13,248 nt of DNA, taken from assembly GCA_051649365.1 (NCBI GenBank), contig JBOFGY010000243.1, forward strand, positions 1-13,248, in the 5' to 3' direction. This document shows, in pieces, positions 6,010 to 12,505 of this stretch. The notes under the pieces were generated by a model, which did no database searches, was not told the DNA's origin, and worked only from the letters and a program-made list of their open reading frames with translations. The first letter of the stretch is position 1; each line of letters begins with the position of its first letter. A program made the position numbers and the translations under genes. This DNA comes from CAVTAE01 sp051649365. Its GTDB lineage: Bacteria > Deinococcota > Deinococci > Deinococcales > Trueperaceae.

Positions 6010-7842
6010 TTATTTTTTGCGTTTCGCAAATCCTGGTGGCACTCGCTGAATCCTACGCTCGGCATCACGCGCGGCAAGCATCCCGTGGATTTCCTTGAGT
6101 TCTGCATAGTAGTGTTTGAGTTGGTCGGTGGGAAGATTGGAATCGGTAAGGTAGCGGCTTACTTCTTCCATGCGCTCGAGCAACTTACTACGCTGGTTTT
6201 CCTTTTCGCCGTTGAGGTAGAGTTCGCGCAAACGCGACAAGGATTTATCAATGTAGTTATCCACGTCAATTTTGCGCCCATCTTCTTCATCATTTTGAAT
6301 AAAAAGCCTCTCAAAAACGATACGTCCTTCGTCGCGTTTTTGATAGCGACTTAAAATCTGGCGGTCATCAAAAGCACATTCGATACAAATACTATGAAAT
6401 TCACACAAGACTGAATCTGTGATTTCTGGCAGTGAAGACTCGAGCGATAGTAAACGCTCCTGCAAACGCTGTGGCTCGAGCAGTAAAAGTGCAATGACCT
6501 CGAGTTCAATAAGCGCAACCTGCGACTGACTCACGCTCTGACGCTGCATTCCCTTCATCTGTGTGTCGTCGAGCCTGCGCTGACGTTTAGAATTTACCCA
6601 TTCATCGAGGCGGTTACTGTCAATTTTTAAGTTATCAATCACGAGGCGACGCATTTCAGTCGCCACAGGGTCAAACACATCGCGCTGCCGCAGCACGGGC
6701 AAGAGTTCGTTAAGGATGGCTTTTTTACCCTCGAGCTGGGTGCGATCATGTTTAGCAAGCACGCTTTGAAACCTGAATTCAACCTCAGACAAACCCTGAT
6801 GCAACGCAGATCTAAATTCATCCATGTGTCCACCCAACACAGCATCGGCGGGGTCTTTACCGTGTGGTACACGAATGGCGCGAACTAAAAAACTTCTACC
6901 GATGGATTGCTCGAGCCCCGACAAAATCGCACGTTGCCCTGCGTCGTCCGCATCAAAGGCGAGGAGTAACTTCTGCACGTCCAAGCGCGACAACAGCGAA
7001 GCCTGCTCTGCGGTAAGCGTCGCACCGAGGGCAGCCACAGCATTCTTAAACCCTGTTTGGTGAAGCGCGATAACATCCATGTAACCTTCAACAACAAGAG
7101 CTTCACCACTCGAACGAATAGAAGTCTTCGCTGTATCTAAACCGTAGAGGAGTTCGCCTTTTTTGAAAACATCGGTTTCTGGTGTATTGAGGTATTTTGG
7201 CAAACTGTCATCTAAAACGCGACCAGAAAAGCCAACCACCCGCCCGAGAAAATCTTTGATGGGAAACATGACGCGGTTGCGGAATCTGTCGTAGCGGCGT
7301 TTGTTGTCGTTCTCGATGACTAAACCCGCCGAGAGTAAATCATTATCGGATACGCCTTTTGTTAGAGCGTATTTAAGTAGAGCATCCCAGCTATCAGGTG
7401 CGTAACCAAGCTCAAAAATCGTGACACTCTCTTCGGTGAGTTGACGGTTTAGCAAATACTGATGCGCTGTCAAATTTGTTTTGAGTTGTGTTTTGAAGAA
7501 CTCGAGTGCAACATTATTAACCTCGAACAAATCTCGACGTTTTTTATCTTTGGGTGTGGGCGGTGTAACTTCAATGCCTGCGCGTTGTCCGAGAAGTTGC
7601 AAGGCTTCGCCAAATTCGATGCCTTGCGTTCGCATCACAAAATCAAAGACATCACCTTTTGCTTGGCAACCAAAGCAGTAATAAAATCCACGCTCTTGTT
7701 GTACATGGAAGGACGGCGTTTTCTCACCGTGAAAAGGACACAAGCCTTTAAGCTGTCCACGCCCAGAACTCTTCAGCGCGACAACTTCACCAATAATCTC
7801 AGCAATGTCGAGCTTGGTGCGAATTTGTTCCTTAGCTTCCAT
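6010..7842 (-). CDS. dnaG: DNA primase DnaG
   Basis: A 610-residue primase that makes the RNA primers for replication and works with the DnaB helicase. The N-terminal zinc-binding domain shows Cys35-x2-His38 and Cys56-x2-Cys59 with the typical CPFHGEKTPSF stretch. The RNA polymerase core follows, with KYLNTPET (216-223), then the TOPRIM fold with Glu252 in VVEGYMDVIAL and Asp297/Asp299 in AFDADDAG. GKDPAD is at 328-333. The C-terminal part (about 430-610) is the helicase-binding region, less conserved and partly coiled. Length is normal. The ATG at 7842 is supported by the conserved N-terminus and an in-frame stop just upstream, but it has no ribosome site. A good one is stranded over 100 nt upstream. 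It is not in the usual rpoD operon context here. Confidence 0.95.
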   Translation of the reverse strand: MEAKEQIRTKLDIAEIIGEVVALKSSGRGQLKGLCPFHGEKTPSFHVQQERGFYYCFGCQAKGDVFDFVMRTQGIEFGEALQLLGQRAGIEVTPPTPKDKKRRDLFEVNNVALEFFKTQLKTNLTAHQYLLNRQLTEESVTIFELGYAPDSWDALLKYALTKGVSDNDLLSAGLVIENDNKRRYDRFRNRVMFPIKDFLGRVVGFSGRVLDDSLPKYLNTPETDVFKKGELLYGLDTAKTSIRSSGEALVVEGYMDVIALHQTGFKNAVAALGATLTAEQASLLSRLDVQKLLLAFDADDAGQRAILSGLEQSIGRSFLVRAIRVPHGKDPADAVLGGHMDEFRSALHQGLSEVEFRFQSVLAKHDRTQLEGKKAILNELLPVLRQRDVFDPVATEMRRLVIDNLKIDSNRLDEWVNSKRQRRLDDTQMKGMQRQSVSQSQVALIELEVIALLLLEPQRLQERLLSLESSLPEITDSVLCEFHSICIECAFDDRQILSRYQKRDEGRIVFERLFIQNDEEDGRKIDVDNYIDKSLSRLRELYLNGEKENQRSKLLERMEEVSRYLTDSNLPTDQLKHYYAELKEIHGMLAARDAERRIQRVPPGFAKRKK

Positions 7843-7865
7843 GAAAAACGATTAAAAATTAAAGA

Positions 7866-7928
7866 TTGAAGATTGAAGATTTGCTGTGATGGTGAAAGCG
7901 CACTACGCTTTGAATCTTAAATCTTGAA
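7866..7928. repeat. Imperfect inverted repeat in the dnaG leader
   Basis: TTGAAGATTGAAGATT (7866-7881) and AATCTTAAATCTTGAA (7913-7928) pair at 14 of 16 positions. The centre carries a perfect hairpin AAAGCG-CACTA-CGCTTT (7895-7911). The arms are built of an ATTGAAG-type direct repeat. No open frame is present. Confidence 0.7.
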
Positions 7929-7950
7929 CCTTTAACCTTAGAATCTATTT

Positions 7951-7956
7951 CCTCCC
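7951..7956 (-). promoter_or_regulatory. dnaG: Stranded Shine-Dalgarno upstream of dnaG
   Basis: On the minus strand AAGGGAGG is followed by AAATAG and then ATT, with no start codon in range. It resembles the ribosome sites of the two fasciclin genes. The real dnaG ATG is 108 nt downstream, beyond the inverted repeat, and lacks a ribosome site of its own. Confidence 0.5.
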
Positions 7957-8108
7957 TTAGTAGTTCATCAGTTTACCATATCGCCCTTTGCAAAACGCTC
8001 TTATAAAAGGCTTCACACATGCCGTGCTACACGGTGTTTTGAATAACTCACGCTGAGAAAGTGCGTCACAGACTTGTCAAGCCCAGAGGAACACCAACAA
8101 AAAATGAC

Positions 8109-8147
8109 TTATCCACACCTTTCCACAACAAGCCACAGTTATCCACA
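8109..8147 (+). promoter_or_regulatory. DnaA-box cluster
   Basis: Two perfect consensus DnaA boxes TTATCCACA lie at 8109-8117 and 8139-8147, in the same orientation and exactly 30 bp apart. TTTCCACAA (8120-8128) between them is a weaker match. They lie in the 318-bp gap between pnkp and dnaG. The AT-rich inverted repeat at 7866-7928 is on the dnaG side. A CCGTG-CTA-CACGG hairpin at 8022-8034 is also in the gap. This could be a DnaA regulatory or titration site, or part of an origin. Confidence 0.6.
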
Positions 8148-8160
8148 GATATTTTCTGCA

Positions 8161-10746
8161 CTAAAGTCTCGGATCAAGTGGTTCTGTCTCGAGTGCCAAC
8201 ACCGCAAACACACATTCATGCACGCGGCGCAACGGTTCATGTTTTACAAAACGCTCGAGTGCCTCCACCCCAAGCGCAAACTCGCGCAGGGCAAGCATCC
8301 TTTTTGCAGAGACATTGCGCGCTCGTAAACGCTCGAGGTTTTGTGGCAGTGTATATTCAGGCCCGTAAATGATTCGCAAGTATTCTTTGCCGCGCACTTT
8401 GAGAGCAGGTTGCACATAACCTTTTTTACCCCGCACGATGAAGTCCAGGGGTTTCACCACCATGCCCTCACCGCCTTTACCAGTCATGTCTTCCCACCAC
8501 TGTGTTGCTTCAGCGACGCTTACATCACTTTGCAGTTCTACTTCCTTGAAGTTGGTAGCCTGCATGGAAACAGCACTCACTGTAACAGCGTATTTAGCAA
8601 TGCTCTCCATGTGCCACACATGCATTTTGTCTACATGCACAGCACCCTCTGTCGCCATGATGTGAAAGGGAGCAAGTTTTAAGTCAGCGACACTCTTCAC
8701 ATCCCAGCAGTAGCGGCGATAGGCTTCAATATAGTTATGAACACTTTGCGAACGTTGCTGAATGTTCGTAAGCAATGAAGCAACATCTAAGCCCCTTGCC
8801 TTCGTCTGCTGTAAAACACTCAGCGTTTCAGAAAGTGAATGCTTTGCCGACGTACCAACAGCAGCGTATTGATGCTCGAGCAAAGCCTGCGCCTTCGACG
8901 ACCAGGGCATAAGTTCAGCATCAAAACACACCCAATCGGTCTTCAAGTCATCCCAAAAATTTGTTTCAGTCAGCGCGTCACAAAGTTGCCCCAGTAACGC
9001 TGACTCCATTGCAACATCAGAGAAAAATGGGCGACCTGTGCGGGTGTAACACATGCCAATGCGCTCACCGACAGTGTTTTTGGCAATAATACCAAAGCGT
9101 TTGCGAATTGCATCCGCGTCTTTGGCAATAATCACGATGGTTCTCGAGCCCATGTGTTTCTCTTCGCACACCACACGCTCTACACCTTGTTCACGGTAGT
9201 AGGCAAAGGCAGCGTCTGGGTGTTCTAACAAATCACCATCATTTGCGGTTGTCACGGGTGACATGGTTGGCGGCAAGTAAATCAGCCACTTTGGATCAAT
9301 GACAAAACGACTCATGACCTCGAGGGCTGCTTTGGCATTCTCTTCTCGAGTCGTCACGTTATTCATCAGTCGTGTAGAAATAATTTTCTTACCCAACACG
9401 TCGTCAATATCCAGCACGTCATCTTGTTCCTGCTGTACGCTCAACGCATCCGCAGTTTGCAAAAACGGGCGCGAAGGTTCGGCGTACATTTGTTTGGCAG
9501 GTACAGAAACCAGTTCGCGCTCTGGATAACGAAGGGCAGTGAGTGCGCCACCATAAACACACCCTGTATCAATGTTGATGGTGTTGTTAAGAAAACTCGC
9601 TTCGGGTACAGGTGTGTGACCATACACGACCATCGCCTTGCCGCGATAATCCAAGGCCCAGTTGTAGCGCACGGGCAAACCAAATTCGTCAGTCTCCCCT
9701 GTCGTTTCACCGAACATTGCAAAAGCGCGAACCGTTCCAGAGGTGCGGCCCTGCAAGGATTCTTTCATGCCTGCGTGGGCCACGACGAGTTTGCCGTCAT
9801 CGAGAACATAGTGGCTTACCAAGTCATCAATAAAAGCTGCCATGTCTTTTTCGTAACTCGAGCGAATCTCTGAAGGTAACGCCTCGAGTTCCGCCAACGT
9901 ATTCCCCAACCCGTGCGTAACTTTCACGTCTTTGCCGTTTAACTTGCGAAGCAGCTTCGCATCGTGGTTGCCTGGTACGCACATCGCTGTGCCTGCGTCC
10001 ATCATGTTTTTGACGAGTTCGTAACTATCTAAAACTCTGGGGCCTCTGTCTACCAAATCACCAACAAAAAAGGCTTTGCGCCCTTCTGGATGGCTGTAGA
10101 TACGACGATAACGACCTTCAGCTTTTTCGGTGAAGGTGTAACCAAGTTTCTCTAACAACTCTTCTAGCTCATCAGCGCAACCGTGAACGTCACCGATGAT
10201 GTCAAAGGGGCCGTGTTCTTCTTTGCGGTTGTTCCAGAGTTTTTGGCGTTCAATGGTTACAGCCTCGACTTCTTCCAGAGAATCCAAAACATGCACATAG
10301 CGAAAATCTTTATCTAAAAACTTGAGCGAACGCCGCAAATCTCTGTTGTGATTGCGAACAACGTGCGACCCAAACTGGCGGTCAGGGCGCAGTTTGTTTC
10401 GTTCTAAGCAAAGTTCATCAGGCATTTTGAAAACAATCGCCACAGGGAAAACATGAAACTCTTTGGCAATATCCAGGAGTGGCTGCCGCGCTTCGCGTTG
10501 CACGTTTGTTGCGTCAATGACGGTCAGCAGTCCACGCTTTAGGCGAATTTTTAGGAGGTGATGCAGTGCGTCAAAAGCGTCTTTCGTAGCATCTAAACTT
10601 GTTTCATCATTCGAGACGAGTCCGCGAAAAAAGTCTGAGGATAAAATCTCACCTGGTAAAAAATGTTTTTTAGCAAAGCTGGATTTGCCAGAGCCAGACG
10701 CACCAATGAGGACGACGAGGGAAAGTTCGGGAAGTTTAATGTGCAT
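8161..10746 (-). CDS. pnkp: Polynucleotide kinase-phosphatase-ligase Pnkp (bacterial RNA repair)
   Basis: An 861-residue three-domain enzyme, close in length to Clostridium thermocellum Pnkp. The kinase domain (about 1-170) has the P-loop GASGSGKS (15-22), Asp38/Arg41 and Asp122/Arg123, and phosphorylates 5'-OH ends. The calcineurin-like phosphatase (about 180-420) has GDVHG (185-189), GDLVDRG (229-235), GNHD (259-262), HAG (324-326) and GHT (376-378), and removes 2',3'-cyclic or 3' phosphates. The C-terminal part (about 470-861) is an adenylyltransferase/ligase module with Lys530 in EEKHMGSR as the likely AMP-acceptor, plus GEGMVVKP (759-766). With Hen1 it repairs RNAs cut by ribotoxins. The start is the ATG at 10746, overlapping the end of hen1 by 11 nt with a GGGGG ribosome site. 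A longer in-frame start at 10797 would add residues not expected in the family. Translation is probably coupled to hen1. Confidence 0.95.
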   Translation of the reverse strand: MHIKLPELSLVVLIGASGSGKSSFAKKHFLPGEILSSDFFRGLVSNDETSLDATKDAFDALHHLLKIRLKRGLLTVIDATNVQREARQPLLDIAKEFHVFPVAIVFKMPDELCLERNKLRPDRQFGSHVVRNHNRDLRRSLKFLDKDFRYVHVLDSLEEVEAVTIERQKLWNNRKEEHGPFDIIGDVHGCADELEELLEKLGYTFTEKAEGRYRRIYSHPEGRKAFFVGDLVDRGPRVLDSYELVKNMMDAGTAMCVPGNHDAKLLRKLNGKDVKVTHGLGNTLAELEALPSEIRSSYEKDMAAFIDDLVSHYVLDDGKLVVAHAGMKESLQGRTSGTVRAFAMFGETTGETDEFGLPVRYNWALDYRGKAMVVYGHTPVPEASFLNNTINIDTGCVYGGALTALRYPERELVSVPAKQMYAEPSRPFLQTADALSVQQEQDDVLDIDDVLGKKIISTRLMNNVTTREENAKAALEVMSRFVIDPKWLIYLPPTMSPVTTANDGDLLEHPDAAFAYYREQGVERVVCEEKHMGSRTIVIIAKDADAIRKRFGIIAKNTVGERIGMCYTRTGRPFFSDVAMESALLGQLCDALTETNFWDDLKTDWVCFDAELMPWSSKAQALLEHQYAAVGTSAKHSLSETLSVLQQTKARGLDVASLLTNIQQRSQSVHNYIEAYRRYCWDVKSVADLKLAPFHIMATEGAVHVDKMHVWHMESIAKYAVTVSAVSMQATNFKEVELQSDVSVAEATQWWEDMTGKGGEGMVVKPLDFIVRGKKGYVQPALKVRGKEYLRIIYGPEYTLPQNLERLRARNVSAKRMLALREFALGVEALERFVKHEPLRRVHECVFAVLALETEPLDPRL

Positions 10747-12124
10747 GAAAAACCCCCATCTGTGTGGGTGTACCAAGGTTTTCCACTTCATCACCAATTC
10801 CCGAAAGCTCTACGGTGTAACCAAATCTCTCTGCAATGGAACTTGCCCAGGTTTGAAACTCTGAGCGCGTCCATTCAAAACGGTGATCGCCATGTCGCAT
10901 TTTTCCCGCAGGTAAGCTCTCCCACACAACGTTATATTCACGGTTGGGTGTAGTGATTACCACGAGCTTTGGACGCGCAAACTCAAACACAGTTCTTTCA
11001 AACGAAGCAAGACGAAATTCATCCAAATGCTCAATCACTTCAACGAGTGCGGCTGCATCAAAACCTTGCAAGCGTTTGTCTCGGTAGAGCAGTGAGCTTT
11101 GAAATAATGTAAGGCGTTCGCGCACTTTGGCAGGAAGACGCTCGAGTCTGTCCTTTGCAATTTCCAGAGCCCGTTGTGAGACATCCATCCCTACAACTTC
11201 AGCGAACTGCTTTTCATCCAAAAGTTTTCTAATCAATTTACCTTCACCACAGCCCAAATCGAGAACACGTTTCGCGCCACTTTGTTTGAGCACTTCGACA
11301 ACCTTTGTCAAACGCTGCGTGTGCAGTCCAATCTTTTGCTCGGCAGCTTCCTCGAGTGTTTCGTCTTCTTCCTCTTCAGTTGCGTCCTCGAGGGTTTCCA
11401 ACGCCTGCCGTGTAAGGCCGCGCTGATGTTTGAGATAACGTTTGACAATCAGTTCTTTTTCTGGGTGTTCAGAAAGCCAGCCCTCACCACGCCGCAGCAA
11501 ATGCTCGACTTCATCTTCACCCACCCAGTAGTGCTTGTCATCATCCAAAACAGGAATCAGCACGTACAGATGGCGAAGGGCCTCATAGAGTTTTTTCGTC
11601 GCCGTGAGTGTAACCGTGTAATAGCGACTTTCGCCCCAGGCTGGAAATGTTTCATCGAGTGCGTAGCGTTCAGCAGCAACCGTGTAACCAAGCGGCTCAA
11701 AAAGTTTTCGCAGTAAGTCTTCACCACCACGACAAGGTAATGATGTCAGTTTGAGTGTTAAAGGTAGCTCGAGGATTTTCAACGCCTGCCGCTCTGGGCT
11801 TTGGTCTGCCCTTGGCTTCTCTTGCATAGCTGTGCCAAAGACTTTCGCAATCGCCACACTTAAAAACGACGAAGCGACATAGGGGCGGTCATTGACGTAA
11901 GGTTGCAAAGCGAAGTTACTGCTACCGCGTTCACGCCTCGAGAGCGAAACAGGGTCTAACTCGAGCAGTAGTGCAGCCGTGCATGTTTCAATACTAGATT
12001 CTGGATAGAAAACGTGTGCCTTGCCAAACGATAATTCAAATTCCTGAATTTTTTCAGGATGTTTGTAGAGCAAAAAGCCCAAATCGGTAGCAGGTTGGTG
12101 TGTTGTTGAAATTGTCAAAAGCAT
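10736..12124 (-). CDS. hen1: RNA 3'-terminal 2'-O-methyltransferase Hen1
   Basis: A 462-residue protein, the normal size of bacterial Hen1. It methylates the 2'-OH at the 3' end of a broken RNA before sealing, so that the repaired RNA resists cleavage at the same site. The N-terminal half (1-245) is the Pnkp-binding domain, starting MLLTISTTHQPATDLG as in known family members. An acidic linker (249-262) precedes the methyltransferase domain (about 265-462). There VLDLGCGEG (287-295) binds SAM, with Asp314 at the ribose. The Hen1-specific metal site is Glu362, Glu365, His366 and His411 (EVIEH, HGDH). The start at 12124 has GGAG five nt upstream (12133-12130). An upstream ATG at 12178 would extend it by 18 residues, but that ATG overlaps the CCA end of the tRNA-like RNA. 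First protein gene of the repair operon. Confidence 0.95.
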   Translation of the reverse strand: MLLTISTTHQPATDLGFLLYKHPEKIQEFELSFGKAHVFYPESSIETCTAALLLELDPVSLSRRERGSSNFALQPYVNDRPYVASSFLSVAIAKVFGTAMQEKPRADQSPERQALKILELPLTLKLTSLPCRGGEDLLRKLFEPLGYTVAAERYALDETFPAWGESRYYTVTLTATKKLYEALRHLYVLIPVLDDDKHYWVGEDEVEHLLRRGEGWLSEHPEKELIVKRYLKHQRGLTRQALETLEDATEEEEDETLEEAAEQKIGLHTQRLTKVVEVLKQSGAKRVLDLGCGEGKLIRKLLDEKQFAEVVGMDVSQRALEIAKDRLERLPAKVRERLTLFQSSLLYRDKRLQGFDAAALVEVIEHLDEFRLASFERTVFEFARPKLVVITTPNREYNVVWESLPAGKMRHGDHRFEWTRSEFQTWASSIAERFGYTVELSGIGDEVENLGTPTQMGVFHAH

Positions 12125-12137
12125 AGTGTCTCCAACA

Positions 12138-12163
12138 GCATAAGAGGTTTCTGCCTCTAATGC
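12138..12163 (-). promoter_or_regulatory. Hairpin between the tRNA-like RNA and the hen1 ribosome site
   Basis: On the minus strand GCATTAGAGG (12163-12154) pairs with CCTCTTATGC (12147-12138), 9 of 10 positions, around CAGAAA. It ends 4 nt before the GGAG of hen1 (12133-12130). There is no T-tract. It could insulate the RNA domain from translation, or be a processing site. Confidence 0.5.
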
Positions 12164-12177
12164 TGAGATATTTTTCA

Positions 12178-12335
12178 TGGGTGGACAGACGAGACTTGAA
12201 CTCGCTTAGGCTGGTGTCACAGACCAATAGAGCCATTAGCAGGGCGTATCATGCCGTTATCACAGTCGGATTTTTTCATAACGAGATACTACCTCCTGCT
12301 AATGGCTTTTCTCGACCACTTCGGCATCCGTCCAC
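12178..12335 (-). ncRNA. tRNA-His-like RNA with a large extra hairpin, in the hen1-pnkp leader
   Basis: The 158-nt minus-strand segment folds as follows. A 7-bp acceptor stem is formed by TGGACGG (12334-12328) and CTGTCCA (12188-12182). A G at 12335 faces a C at 12181, the tRNA-His hallmark, and CCA is encoded (12180-12178). The anticodon arm TTGGT-CTGTGAC-ACCAG (12227-12211) has U33 and anticodon GUG (His). A 5-nt variable loop follows, then a T arm GCGAG-TTCAAGT-CTCGT (12205-12189). The 5' part has a D-loop-like AAGTGGTCGA but no D stem. Instead, a perfect 13-bp helix (12307-12295 with 12243-12231), capped by 5-bp and 6-bp stems and a 17-nt loop, is inserted before the anticodon arm. It starts 8 nt after a terminator T-tract and ends 53 nt before hen1. 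It could be a tRNA mimic, or a tRNA-His gene ruined by an insertion of about 80 bp. Confidence 0.65.
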
Positions 12336-12342
12336 ACGAAAC

Positions 12343-12366
12343 AAAAAAGAAGCCTTTTCAGGCTTC
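12343..12366 (-). terminator. Strong intrinsic terminator / possible attenuator before the tRNA-like RNA
   Basis: On the minus strand GAAGCCT (12366-12360), the tetraloop GAAA and AGGCTTC (12355-12349) form a perfect 7-bp hairpin followed by six T's (12348-12343). Upstream, AGGCTTC recurs (12418-12412) and could pair with the left arm instead, which would prevent terminator formation. It either ends the ABC permease operon or controls entry into the RNA repair operon. A TTGACG at 12404-12399 is a possible -35 for a promoter in between, but the -10 (TATTCG) is poor. Confidence 0.8.
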
Positions 12367-12505
12367 CCATACGTCGAATAGTTTTAGAATTATCTACACG
12401 TCAACGCAAAAGAAGCCTTCCCAATTGGAACCTTGATTATGATGAAAGTAGGCAAAACTTGCGTTCACGATTAAGAGAGTAGCAGAAAGTATTTGTTTTG
12501 TAAAG

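Noticed and set aside
7462..7869. Plus-strand open frames opposite dnaG and pnkp
   Set aside because: They are shadows of strongly conserved genes on the other strand, without start signals.
8022..8040. Terminator of pnkp at the CCGTG-CTA-CACGG hairpin
   Set aside because: The T-run is on the plus strand, where no gene ends; on the minus strand no T-tract follows the stem.
10747..10797. Longer Pnkp starting at 10797
   Set aside because: The family begins about 14 residues before the P-loop, as with the start at 10746. The extra stretch lies within the end of hen1.
12125..12178. Longer Hen1 starting at the ATG at 12178
   Set aside because: The family begins at MLLTI (12124), which has its own GGAG at correct spacing. 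The extra 18 codons overlap the hairpin, and their ATG overlaps the CCA end of the RNA.
12178..12335. tmRNA or T-box riboswitch
   Set aside because: tmRNA has an alanine-type acceptor end, a coding tag and pseudoknots, and no anticodon arm. A T-box lacks acceptor, T arm and CCA of its own and precedes synthetase or amino-acid genes.
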